NCBI GenBank assembly: GCA_038373865.1
Contig: JAXGGA010005855.1
Coordinates: 1-64,000, forward strand
Length of the DNA: 64,000 nt
Reading direction: 5' to 3'
DNA from: Uloborus plumipes
Taxonomy: Eukaryota; Arthropoda; Arachnida; Araneae; Uloboridae
In this document: piece by piece, positions 45,569 through 57,013 of the stretch
Position numbering within the stretch: the stretch's first letter is position 1
How the letters are laid out: every line of letters begins with the position of its first letter
Made by a program: the position numbers and the translations under genes
Notes under the pieces: model-generated
Told to the model about the DNA's origin: nothing
Database searches by the model: none
The model's input: the letters and a program-made list of their open reading frames with translations, nothing else

Positions 45569-46050
45569 TAAAAAAAAAATAATAAAATAAAATAAATACT
45601 TTTGGAAAAAAATAGAACCGACTTTAGTTGGAAATTGCTCTAAAAAGTAAAAAATAATTTTTTCTTTTAACACCATCAAAACTACTTTTAAACATAAGTT
45701 TTGAAGTCGGCGCAAAAACAATGTATAGAATCATACGCAACTATAATTCAACTATATACACTTTAATGGATCCATGTTCTTTAAAAGCATTCGCATACAT
45801 TTCATTCATTACCACACATTCGTGTAATGGTACAAATATTCTGCTTTTAATTTTCAATAGTTTCTCTGAAAAATGTTGGCAAAATTTGGTTAAATATCAT
45901 TTGACCTATCGTTTTTGCGCCGACTTCAAAACTTACGTTTAAAAGTAGTTTTGATGGTGTTCAAAGAAAAAAATTATTTTTTACTTTTTAGAGCAATTTC
46001 CAACTGAAGTCGGTTCTATTTTTTTCCAAAATTATTTTATTTTATTCTTT
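45569..46050. repeat. Inverted repeat with ~145-bp arms
   Basis: The left arm (45569-45719) runs through AGAACCGACTTTAGTTGGAA to TTTTGAAGTCGGCGCAAAAA. The right arm (45911-46050) is its complement with a few changes. A third GTTGAAGTCGGTTAATAAAA segment at about 46680 may be another terminus of the same family. Nothing is coded in the 190-bp spacer. Confidence 0.75.
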
Positions 46051-46766
46051 TTAGTGTAAGTGTACTTATGAAATAAGGTAATGTTTCCATTACGGAACTT
46101 CACCTAATTTTTTTAAGTAAATGCTCCATAAAATAAACTGAAAAAAAAAGGAAGAAACTATCAACGCATCTAAAATTATAAACGTTTGACACTAAAAAAT
46201 AATTTTTGTTATTCTCTGGTATTTATTTGTGTACTAGCTTAATCAAAGCCATTTAAATATCAACTGTTTGTCAACTAATTTATATTTCAAAGCAATTCTA
46301 GTTTCTCGTTGTTCATAAGATTTTTACACATACTACGTACGTTACCGCTAATGAGTTTCATGTTAGATTTAGTTCAGAATTGGTTCAAATTTTTCATCAT
46401 GATTACTATTAATATTGCTGTTGCGAGGCAAAAAATTTTTGCAGCAATGGATTGAAAATTTAATTATTTAATGGGGAAATGACATGAAATTTACTGTTTT
46501 CCATAATAACTTTTTTTCTAGTGAACCAATATCGTCACATGAGTATACATGGTACCTAAGTTACACCATCTCCTATCGATTAAAAAAAAATCGTCCAAAT
46601 CGGTTCAGTAGATCATAAGTTATGTGCGAACAAAAAAAAAAAAAAAAACATACGCTTTGAATTGAGAACCTCCTCCTTTGTTGAAGTCGGTTAATAAAAA
46701 AACTTCCTATTTGGAAATAGTCAGCAGAAGTGCTCAAGTATCTTTGTTAGAAATCGCACCGTACAC
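46051..46766. other. Non-coding stretch
   Basis: AT-rich and may belong to the GAAGTCGG element that begins at 45569. No coding frame. Confidence 0.35.
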
Positions 46767-46980
46767 CGTAAAAAATAAATGTTGTTTTTGCAGTATGATA
46801 CAGCTAATTTTACAGTAATAAAGTAAAATTGCTAGTTTACAGCAATAAACTATAAAATTGCTAGTTTTATAGTTTATTACAGTGCGTGCATTTTACAGTT
46901 TTAAAGTGGAACCTCTGCTGTCAGTATTGTAATGCTGTTTCTACAGTATAACACAGCTAATTTTATCTTAAAACTTTTTT
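46767..46980. repeat. Dispersed ACAGTAAT-rich repeat, second locus
   Basis: Shares TGCTAGTTTTATAGTTTATT and TTTTAAAGTGGAACCTCTGC (then TGTCAGTATTGTAAT) with the repeat at 12850-13255. It starts at CACCGTAAAAAATAAATGTT, which corresponds in inverted form to the right end of that locus. Confidence 0.6.
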
Positions 46981-47444
46981 TCGATGCACCCTGTTAGGCC
47001 CGGAAATTAAGCTATTCGTATCCAGATTCGACCTCTCAAAAGAGACAAAGATAAATACTGCCGTGCTAAACACAAAAGTGGTGTCTGCAGTTGAGCTCAA
47101 ACTGGGATAAAACTCTTTAAAGTTTTGCCCCACCATGCATTTGATTCAGATGAAAATTTTTCAGATTTTTTTTTAAAAATATTTCCCGTTCTCAAATGAC
47201 CTTATAATTTTGTATTTAGATAAAATTCGTCACAAAGGGCCACCTAGTGGCCATAACTCAATTTTGTAAAAAAGTGCAGATACGACTTTTGTGCTTAGCA
47301 CGGCAGAATAGAGTGTTTTACTTTTACTCCCTCCCTAAAATTTAAGTTTGGGCAGCCCCTGTTACTATCATGTGAAAAGCTGAACTGCTTGTTTTCTTTT
47401 TAGTAGCTTTCCCGGTAGAACTTTCACTTTGTGTGTTTTTACCA
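46981..47444. other. Non-coding stretch
   Basis: ACAAAAGTGGTGTCTGC near 47070 and its rough complement GCAGATACGACTTTTGTGCT near 47276 hint at a small inverted repeat (both next to TGCCGTGCTAA / TTAGCACGGCA). Nothing is coded. Confidence 0.4.
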
Positions 47445-48353
47445 TTAAGAGCAAGAATCTGAGAGAGTGTCACGCCTGTGATTCATGACCTCTCAGATTT
47501 TCTCCCAAAAATTACCAAATGTTTATTATCTTAATAAAAGACCAAATCCAGAATGTTTTGCTCTAAAGTTGAGTTGTTTAGTTTTTATGTATCCCTAAAG
47601 ATGAAGGTGCGGCATCAAAAATTAAGCGGATTTTCAAGACATGGAAGTTACCGTGAGCCAAAACTCTTACCAGGAACTGTTTAACTCCAATTTTCTTTTT
47701 GTATATGGAATATAGAAGGTTGAAACTTTACAAAATGAATGTTAAATTTGTGGTAAATTGTTGCCGTAAGGTCAGTGAAGGCCCTCAAAACAAGGCATTT
47801 TTGACGGTTTTTAGTGTTTTTGAGGTCCAAAAACAGTTTGTACATTTTAGTTGGCACGGCAAAAGTAGTGTCATTTGAAAGACCAGTGTAAGCACTTTAA
47901 AATAATGTATAATTAACCGAGGAAAGTTCAACGTGCTTTTAGTTGCGTAAGGCCGAAGTATGAAAAATGTCATATTTTACCTATATTCAAACGGTCATAA
48001 CTTCCTCTGCCAACAACATATTGAAATATTTTTTTTGCCAATGTCATACTCTATTCTTTGTCTTAACAAAACAGTTGAGTCCTTTGAGGCGAAATGTGAA
48101 AAAAATTTTTACAAAAAATTTATTTTTTCCTGTACATTTTTTGTAAAAAAATTTTTCACATTTCGCCTCAAAGAACTCAACTGTTCTGTTAAGACAAAGA
48201 ATAGAGTATGACATTGGCAAAAAAAAATATTTCAATATGTTGTTGGCAGAGGAAGTTATGACTGTTTGAATATCGGTAAAATATGACAATTTTCATATTT
48301 CGGCCTTACGCAACTAAAAGCACGTTGAACTTTCCTCGGTTAATTATACATTA

Positions 48354-49571
48354 CACTGAAGTGACAAAAGTCATGGGATAGCAATATGCAAATTTTCAGA
48401 TGGCAGTAGCATCGCATAGAACAGGTATAAATGCGCAGTGCTTTTACAGAGCTTTCATTTCTGTTCAAGTTATTCATGTGAAGAGGTTTTAACGTGATGA
48501 TGACCGCACGACGTGAATTAACAGACTTTGAACGCGGAATGTTAGTTGGAGCTAGACGCATGGGTCATGCCATTTCGGAAATCGTTAGAGAATTCAACAT
48601 TCCCAGATCCACTGTGTCAAGAGTGTGCCGAGAGTATGAAATTTCAGGCATAACATCCCACCATGGACAGCGCAGTGGTCGACCGCCTGCACTTAAAGAT
48701 CGAGACCGGCGACGTCTGCAAAGAGTCGTAAATTCTAACAGACAAGCAACACTGCGTCAAATCACCGTAGAAATCAATGTGGGACGTACAATGGACGTGT
48801 CTGCTAGAACTGTGCGGAGAAATTTGGATTTCTTGGGCTATTCCAGCAGAAGACCGACTCGAGTGCCTTTACTGACAGAACGACATCGCTTGCAGCGACT
48901 CTCGTGGGCACGTGAGCATATCGGTTGGTCCCTAGATGAATGGAAAACCGTGGCCTGGTCCGATGAGTCACGATTTCAGCTGGTAAGAGCCGATGGTAGG
49001 GTTCGAGTGTGGCGCAGACCCCACGAAGCCATGGACCCAAACTGTCAGCAAGGCACTGTTCAAGCTGGTGGTGGCTCCGTAATGGTGTGGGCTGTTTTTT
49101 CATGGCATGGACTTGGTCCTCTAGTGCGACTGGACCGAACATTGACTGGAAATGCTTATGTGCAGCTACTTGGAGATCACTTGCAGCCATTCATGGACTT
49201 CATGTACCCAAACAACGATGGGATTTTTATGGATGACAATGCGCCATGTCACCGGGCCACAACTGTTCGCAATTGGTTTGAAGAAAATTCTGGACAGTTC
49301 CAACGAATGATTTGGCCACCTAGATCGCCCGACATGAATCCCATTGAGCATTTATGGGACACCATCGAGAGGTCTGTTCGTGCCCAAAATCGTGCCCCAT
49401 CAACGCTTTCACAATTATGGACGTCTATCTAGACAGCATGGCTCAATATTCCTGCAGAAGACTTCCAACGACTTGTTGAGTCCATGCCACGTCGAGTTGT
49501 TGCACTTCGCCGGGCAAAAGGAGGGCCGACACGATATTAAGAGGTATCCCATGACTTTTGTCACTTCAGTG
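48354..49571. mobile_element. Tc1/mariner element of D,D36E type, nearly intact
   Basis: The termini CACTGAAGTGACAAAAGTCA (then TGGGATA) and their complement match over about 26 bp. TA borders both sides (48352-48353 and 49572-49573). The 1218-bp element holds one transposase frame that fills most of the space between the termini. It interrupts the right arm of a palindromic element exactly at a TA, so it is the younger of the two. Confidence 0.95.
48497..49540 (+). pseudogene. Tc1/mariner transposase, one nonsense codon
   Basis: A cut-and-paste transposase with a DDE/RNase H-like fold (family knowledge). The frame opens at ATG 48497 and runs 311 codons to TAG at 49430-49432. It then continues in the same frame for 35 codons to TAA at 49538-49540, where the typical C-terminal VESMPRRVVALRRAKG segment lies. 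The lesion is therefore a single substitution, probably CAG to TAG. Residues about 8-50 (TDFERGMLVGARRMGHAISE onward) form the first helix-turn-helix, SGRPP is near 60, and a second HTH spans about 70-118. The catalytic residues are D156 (WSDESRF), D247 (FMDDNAPCH) and E284 (SPDMNPIEHLW). The 36 residues between the last two fit a DD36E rather than the classical DD34E group. Readthrough is possible but unproven. Confidence 0.93.
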
Positions 49572-50118
49572 TATTTTAAAGTGCTTACACTGGTCTTTCA
49601 AATGACACTTTTTTTGCCGTGCCAACTGAAATGTACAAGCTGTTTTTGGACCTCAAAAACGCTTAAAAAAGTCAAAAATGCCTTGTTTTGAGGGCCTTCA
49701 CTGACCTTACGGCAACAACTTACCACAAATTTAACATTCATTTCGTAAAGTTTCAACCTTCTATATTCCATATACAAAAAGAAAATTGGAGTTAAACAGT
49801 TCCTGGTAAGAGTTTTGGCTCACGGCAACTTCCATGTCTTGAAAATCCGTTTAATTTTTGATGCCGCACCTTCATCTTTAGGGATCCATAAAAACTAAAC
49901 AACTCAACTTTAAAGCAAAACATTCTGGATTTGGTCTTTTAATAAGATAATAAACATTTGGTAATTTTTGGGAGAAAATCTGAGAGGTCATGAATCACCT
50001 CATAATGCTAGGCGTGACAGTTTCTCAGATTCTTGCTCTTAAATTATGACAAGATGGCTTTATTAGGTACCTTACTATTTTGTCCTCGCATCCGAATTTT
50101 CTCAGTGCAGAATAAAAG

Positions 50119-50726
50119 CAGTGGTTGGAAAAACTACATATTTTTCGTCGCGAACTACAACTACAACTACTTTCTTATTAATGTAGTTAATTACAGTTAC
50201 AACTACTTTTTTTTTTAATGTAGCGAGCTACACTACTTTTGAAATGTAGTTGCTACTTCGCTACTTTTTTAAAAAATAAATAAATAACAAGAATACACCG
50301 TTTGAGGATCGTCCGGAAAAATTCGAAAAGTGCTTTAGATTAAAAAATTACCTCATTCGAATATGGAATAGAAATAGGAAGTGTCTTTGAATTTATTTGT
50401 TACTTTTCCTTTTGTTCCTTTTTTTTTTTTTTTTTGCTAAAATTTGTCCTTTTTAGATTTTTTTTTTTAATTTTACGAATATTCGCCACAAGAAAAACCT
50501 TGTTTTTTCCTTTCGTTCTCTTTTTTTTTTATTTTTTTTTCATTTATTTATTTGTTTTTTTAATTTAAAAGTAGTTTCCAGAAATCGCTACAAACTACTA
50601 TTTTTTTGTTTCGTGCTACTCACTACTCTACTTTATTTTTAAAGTAGTGCTCTACACTACAATCTACTAAAAGATGTAGCTACTACAGTAGTTTCGCTAC
50701 TTGTAGCGCGCTACTTCCGACCACTG
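50119..50726. mobile_element. Non-autonomous hAT element rich in CTAC words
   Basis: The ends CAGTGGTTGGAAAAACTAC and GTAGCGCGCTACTTCCGACC followed by ACTG are bordered by an exact 8-bp duplication, AATAAAAG (50111-50118 and 50727-50734). The interior has many AACTACAACTAC and GTAGCTACT words near both ends. It is 608 bp and non-coding. Confidence 0.92.
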
Positions 50727-50734
50727 AATAAAAG

Positions 50735-51799
50735 CCTTTACTGGTCTTAAGCAAATTTAATACTTTCCTCGGTAAATTGTGAAACCTATCTTTTGATCAG
50801 TTGATTGTATAACGGGTTAGTAGGTATATGAAACGTACTTGTTTTAATGTAATTATACATTGAGGAAACCTAGAGTTCTGAGTTTGCTTCCAAGATAATT
50901 CATGGTGAATGTTATGCAAAAGCAATGGAGTTTATATTACCTCTAGAAAAAGATTCGATACCTATCACTCAGCGTGTTTCTCCAACTTTGCTACAAACTT
51001 TTTCTGTTTATTACATCCTAAAAATGCTAGATGAGCTCTCTTTTGGAACCTGCAAAAGTTAACAGTTTTATTTTCTATGTTTAATAAGTAGTTTTCAGGG
51101 TGAGGAACTTTATTTATAGGATCTGAGAAAAAGCATACCATACAATAAGGGATGACACTGATCGGAAAATGAATAGACTACCGCTGAAGAACAGATTATC
51201 TTGGAAATGTCGGAAGGCCATTCATCTTTGGTCAGTTTAAAAACAAATTTTGTTATTTTTACTGAGCTAAAGATTGTACCTTTTCATTTAAAGGATCTAT
51301 AAACACTTGAGACTAAAATTATGCTATTTTATAAGGTAGTAGTAAATAACTTCGTATGCCTTTGAAAAGCAATTCAGCGAGATGCCCATCCCCATGAAAG
51401 CAATGGAGTACCCGCCTCAAATACTTTTGAACAATTTAAAGACGAAAGCCACCCTCCCCCAAAATGAGACGAACAAACCCCTCGCAATTTATGACGCTAA
51501 TATGATTCAACAATGCTTAACTATAATGCATTTGCAATCTATTAATCTGAACAGATTTTATTTTTGCTAACACAATTTTGGTATTTTTGTGGAATTTGAA
51601 ATCATATATTTTTCAAAGCGTAGAATGTACTTCACATGTTGTGGCGAATTTTCCCCTTAAATCTGCCATTTGTATTTAATATTCCATCGGAATGCATTGT
51701 CCTCACAGCTGTTTGGCAACATTTTTCATACCAATGAGCTTAAGTTTACTAAATAAAAGGGATAAACTCGGATATCTTCTTACCCTCAAATCGCTTAAT
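50735..51799. other. Non-coding stretch
   Basis: No element boundary or recognised exon. Confidence 0.4.
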
Positions 51800-53050
51800 G
51801 CGATGTTGACGACGTATCTGATTCGAACACAAAAGGAACAAAGCACCTTGGACAGGCGAACAGAATGAACTCATCATTCCAAAAAGGAAGAGCGATTAAC
51901 TCGGAAAAACGAGATCCAGAACCGCGTGTAATTGAAATTTCACGCTTCAGCAGACAGACAGCCCCCCACAGCCCGAGCCGTTTTAAAAGTGCACAAGAGT
52001 CTGCCCATTCAGCAGAAATCGACCCATTTGTACAAGAGTAAATATCCGCTGGAGGAGTCAAAAGAAGAAAGAATACGGGGGCCATGAGGAGATTCGAAAG
52101 CAAGAACCGTCATTCCTGCAAGTGAAGATAGAAAAAAAAAAGGTGACGAAATCTCCGGCTTTAACAAAGCCCTCCCACTGCAAGAGGGGGGAGGGGCCAT
52201 CAGAGTCAAGACCACGAGGGGTGCGGCAGGAGGTCAAGCAGAGGTTTTGATGGAAAGGGGGGGGACCACCCATGGTTGCACGTGGTAAGCCCATGGATAT
52301 GAACAGGTTTACTAGATAGCTGATAGCTTCCAATCTGAATGGGGAGCAGTGTCACCAGAAAATCTCGCCAACTGTTCCCCTTGTTAGGATTAGTTACCGC
52401 TTTTAGCATTAGAGTCTACGAGGATACTTGCCGCCGCTGCCTTTAAAAATTAATTAAAAATAAATAATTTGCCATAAATTATTAAAAACCGCTTTTTAAC
52501 TGACTCTATCAGTTTGACAAATACACACATCATCAACAAACAAAATCATTCCATCTTTTTACTTTATGTAAGAATTAAAGTTTGGCTATTTTTCGGCAAA
52601 ATTATCGCCAAGACTCTGGATGACACAGATGGCAGAAGCAGCAGAAAAATCACAACACCGACGCAAGACCGATAATCTCACAAATCTGGATTCCAGCTCT
52701 ACCCCATTCGCTCGCCAAACGTAATCAAGTTTTTACCATTGGATCCTCTCTCTAAGTCTTATTTGGATCCAGATGAAGTTTCTGCCAGGTCATGGTGGGA
52801 GTGGTCAGATAAGAAAAAAAAGACCCCCCCCCCCAGAAGAAGTTAATATAATAATATCAAAAAATGAAGGGGAACGGGGAACCAGAAGAGCGCATTCCAG
52901 AAAGAAAGACATAGTCGGAACATTGTGTCTCATGTCTAATTTGATGGAATGCAGGGTCGAAACGCCCCAAGGGGAACTGGATCCTCAAGAATCACGTCAT
53001 AGATTCATCAGCGAATAGAAGAATGCCCTGTCTTCAGCACAGCTTCGAGT
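51800..53050. other. GC-richer stretch with unassigned frames
   Basis: The minus strand at 51795-52409 carries four overlapping 67-102-codon frames with no common family. The plus strand has an 81-codon frame at 52773-53018. Base composition is more balanced than around it. A CTTGCAGTGG-type acceptor on the minus strand near 52190 might hint at an exon, but no domain can be named. It could be untranslated or regulatory DNA. Confidence 0.3.
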
Positions 53051-54739
53051 TATGTGTCTCTTCCTTTGAGCTTTCTCTTGTTGAAGACACGTGCTGTCAT
53101 CGATAACTTTGAGTAATTGCCGATTTCTGACTGTGAATAATGAATACTCAGCAGAATTGAATCAATTTGATCATTTGAACTACGTCAGTTGCTCTTCTCA
53201 TTTACTACAGGCACGCGTCAAAGTTATCTATGTATAGAATTATTATTTATATAGGAAGAATAAGAGATCTCTATTGACGAGTTTTCGAGAATCATCGTCT
53301 TACTGGCTAATTTCTTTTTCAAAGGTTCAAGGATCTCTTCTCTCCAAAACAAAACAGAATTTGATATCCGAAATTGATCAAAGAGGATTGTTCAAAATTT
53401 TTAATTCTTTTGAAATTCTTGTACGTCAAATACATTCTAACAACACATCAGCGAACTTAAACTAGCTGCTACGTGCGATCAAACAAATTGTTTCTTTGAA
53501 GTAACCTTTGGAGTCGTCCTCACACGATGGCACGATTGATTTTGGGTCAAAAAATGTAATATTTTTCATATGCTGATGCAATAGTATAAAAAAATAGATA
53601 TGCTATACGCGCGCGCGTATACGATAACACCATTTCCGATCATCTGCAAACTTCGACAAAATGCCCAGAGGTAATGTTTACAACAAAAGAAAAAAAAATC
53701 ATAAATGAGTAGTACAAAATAAAGCCTTCATCAATGAAATTCAACAAGCCCGTAAATAAAAATTGCGAAGGGGGAAGAATCAATAAGATGCGAAAAGATT
53801 TATATTCTGAAAAGAGAGAGAGAGAGAGAGACGGAAAATAAAGAGTTAATAAGATGTGTAAAAATTTACCGTGGATAAAAATAAAAAAAATAGAAAGAAA
53901 AATCAACAAGGTGTGGAAATATTAATCTTCTACAAAAATAAATAAATAAATGACTATAAATAAATCAATGAATAAATAAATACATTAATTGATTAATTGA
54001 AGACAAAAAAGTTTGAAAATTAATTAAAATAAAGAAAATGAGAAATAAGCGCTAAACGTTTATCGTAAAAAAAAAAAGAAACAGAGTATTGTCTGACTAA
54101 AAGAGAAACGCAGAAAGTGAAAATATTTCCATAAAAATGTTTCTAACCCAAATTTGATTTGTTCATTCACGGGAGAAAAAAAAAGTGTTTGTTTACTGGT
54201 TATAGTTCGCTGGATTTTTGTAACATTTAGAAAAAATCTGAAGAATTACTTTTCAACATCCCAGAATTTTATCAGATATATTTACTTGTAAAAAAAACTG
54301 AAAAAAGAAAAAATCTTTGTACCAGATTTTTAAAAAAATACTATTTTTTTTTAATTGTGCGTAGGTGTTCTTTTGACAATTTCTTAATTATTGAAAATAA
54401 TCACACATTAAATAAAGTTCTGCATTAATAGATTAAAAAAGAATTTCCAAAATATGTAAAAAAAGGGAGTTAATGAAATTTTAAATTTTACTGATATAAC
54501 ATTTTCTTGTAGGCTTATAATGAGTTCAACGAATGATAGAGAAAATGACGTAATTTGTTGAGAAGCAGAGTATTGGGGAAAGAGTGATTCTCGTCAAAAT
54601 GCGCAAAAAATAATTTATTTCTTTACCACCCTACTGTTTTACCGAATTTTGAATTAGTATTGAGTGTATTAGTACTTGTAGGGAAAATTGTGTTATTATT
54701 CTTCTGTATTTTGAATTTTACAAGGGCAAATCTAAAATG
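53051..54739. other. AT-rich non-coding stretch with microsatellites
   Basis: Includes the self-complementary TACGCGCGCGCGTA at about 53607-53620, a (GA)n tract at 53814-53831 and AAATAAATAAAT tracts near 53935-53990. No gene. Confidence 0.5.
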
Positions 54740-54852
54740 CAGTAGAAAGTCGATTATTCGAGGCCCGGCCAAAGTTCGGATTACCAAAAGTTCGGAAAAT
54801 CGCAATTTTTTATAATTGGTGTTTGTATTATCGGTGGTATTCCGCTCTACTG
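54740..54852. mobile_element. Possible pogo-type mini-element
   Basis: CAGTAGAAAGTCGATTATTC at the left and CCGCTCTACTG with TA after it at the right. Internal TTCGGATTACCAAAAGTTCG words resemble pogo-type termini. The left TA is missing and the inverted match is short. Confidence 0.4.
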
Positions 54853-54854
54853 TA

Positions 54855-56465
54855 ATTAGAAATGCAATATGTATCAAGTGCCAACGGCGAAGAATTAAAT
54901 TGACATTTCAATAATTATAGTCTGCGCGAAGGAAATCCAGGTTGCGCTGTAGCTGAAAAAACGTAATAAAATAAATATCACGTGACCTCCAGAAACCAAT
55001 TAATAAAAAGATTGCTTGGAATATCAATAATTCTTAAAACTGTTGCAATTTGATGAAAGGTTTTTTCTCGATATGCTCCCACAATTCTCGATTGTGAATT
55101 TATGAACTATTGTGCTTGTTTTAATTAAAGCTTGTGTTTCAATAACGCGTTAAGAAGTCCAATATTCAAGACTTATTTACGAGACAGACGTAACTGATGC
55201 ATATCTATGCGATATTCGCACTTCGAAAACTTCAAACGAACTTCGATAAGTTGTAAATGGATAACAACTGGACACATCTCAAAAACTACATAGAAAATCG
55301 GAAATATAAAGGTAGTGTAAACTTTTAATTCCTGCATGCCGAAAACGAAAACTTTAGAGAAATTAGAAACAAAATGCTTTGCAAACATAATTTCTGTTTC
55401 TTTTTTTCTTTCTTTTATGAAAACAAATATTCAGCAGTGCTAAATTTATATGTTTTCGGAGTAGCTGCCATTATTGACTTAACGATTTTGAAATAAAGAC
55501 AGATTAAGAGATTAATTTCAATGACGAAGGATTAGGGGTCTTATGAAACTATTTTAACCATGTTTAGTTCGAATATTAAGGGAAAAGCCAATGTTTAATC
55601 ACTCTATTATTTAATGTTCGCCGAAGAATTAGATTGCGTACATAAAATTTTTCATTGCAATATAAAGCACGATCCTTCATGAATTAGAATTCCAAATACA
55701 AGAGGAATAATTTATTTTAAAATCTAACAGTTTTTGATTTTCATACGTTTTTAAAATTTTGCTGTTGCGCTACATTCTGAAAAATGAAACTCAATTTTTA
55801 CATTAAAATAAGCTATTTTTCTCCTATTTCATCTTCTTTGTGTGGGTGTGTGCGTGTGTTTTCTGAATAAAATTTTAGTTGTTTCGAAATTCCTCGCTTA
55901 AGCTCTATTTTTGAAGTCAGCGTAATACATAGCTCTGATAGATTTTTTCGGAGAACCTCTTTTCCACTCATGAAACTTAATTTTTTTCTTCAAGAGGGAA
56001 TCGGAAGAGGGGGGGGGGGTGGAAAAAAATCCCAGAATTTTTTAATTCCTCAAAAGAGTCCAAAAAACTTTTGATGCATGAAAAAAGGGTAGAATTTAAT
56101 CGAAACTGTATGTTGATTTTTCATAATAATTTAAATATTTCATATCAGAAGATACAAAAGGATATATCAACTGAGTTATATAAACTACTTTATTTCTTCT
56201 TCTTTTCTTTCTTTCCTCCTCCTTCTTCCCTTCCCATGTTTTTGTTAAAAAAAGGGGGGGGGGCATATTTTCGAATTTTAGCACTATACTTAAATTTTTA
56301 TTTTGTTTAAAAGCGGCATTTCTTGAAGCTGCATTTCTTAACTCACTCTTCAGTTATGATATGTTTTCATTGATTGTATTAAAAATCTTATATTTGCTCC
56401 CATCAGGTTTTATATATTTTTAAAAGTGCTTTTATTTTTTGATTAATGCAAAAAGTAATTTAAAT
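54855..56465. other. AT-rich non-coding stretch
   Basis: No element boundary or exon recognised. A G-run at 56010-56021 and another at about 56253-56262 lie near poorly defined repeat ends. Confidence 0.4.
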
Positions 56466-56921
56466 CAGGGATGCCCACAGGGGGGGATTATGGCGCAAGT
56501 TGCGCCATCAAAATTGGGGGGGGGGGGATAAACTAATTTATTTATTTAAATTATTTATTTATTTCTTTTTAAAATTTAAATTATTTACTAATCTTTTTTA
56601 ATTAAATTATGAATTTATTTTTTAAATTTAAATTATTTCTTTATTATTAGTATTTATTTATTTGTTTTATTTTATTTTTTTCGTGTTTGTGCTTGGAACG
56701 TCCGGAAGGGGAAAAAAGTGATTTATTCTGCGCTTAATTAATACTTTTAAAAAAATATTATAGTATAAAAAATAATAGTTATAATTAAAAAAAAATAAAT
56801 AATATTTAAAAAATAAAATAAAAAAGAGGGGTAAAAATAAAATAAAAAGGACAAGAGGGTTGTGAAAAATTTGGGGGGAGGGGGGATTTGCGCCATTGAG
56901 CTTGGGGGGGGGGCACCCCTG
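56466..56921. mobile_element. hAT-like MITE (CAGGGGTGCCCA family), copy 2
   Basis: The left end CAGGGATGCCCACAGGGGGG precedes ATTATGGCGCAAGTTGCGCC. The right end is TTTGCGCCATTGAGC, a G-run, then GGGCACCCCTG. The ends match those at 26809 and 30682. The interior is TTTATTTATTTAAA low-complexity DNA. The flanks ATTTAAAT and CATTTGAT do not give a convincing duplication. Confidence 0.72.
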
Positions 56922-57013
56922 CATTTGATTGAGTTGCAGTGCCCCTTTCAATTGAACTGAAGTACATTTAATGCAACGAGTTACCTCCCATAAGCCAGGG
57001 CTAAGGCAGAACT

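Larger units (their letters stand above)
47449..50038. mobile_element. TTAA-flanked palindromic element, split by a Tc1/mariner element
   Basis: The ends GAGCAAGAATCTGAGA and TCTCAGATTCTTGCTC are each bordered by TTAA (47445-47448 and 50039-50042). The halves are reverse complements meeting near 48125. The left arm is continuous across TTTAAAATAATGTATAATTA, while the right arm is cut at the TA of that sequence by the 1.2 kb element. Removing it leaves about 1.37 kb. TTAA suggests piggyBac-type targeting, but the CCC start typical of that family is absent. Frames at 47785-48289 are arm sequence, not genes. Confidence 0.8.

Noticed and set aside
47785..48289. Three frames with near-identical peptide stretches on opposite strands
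   Set aside because: They are the two arms of a palindrome read in both directions, not paralogous genes.
48804..49351. Antisense and shifted frames inside the transposase
   Set aside because: Shadows of the real plus-strand transposase frame.
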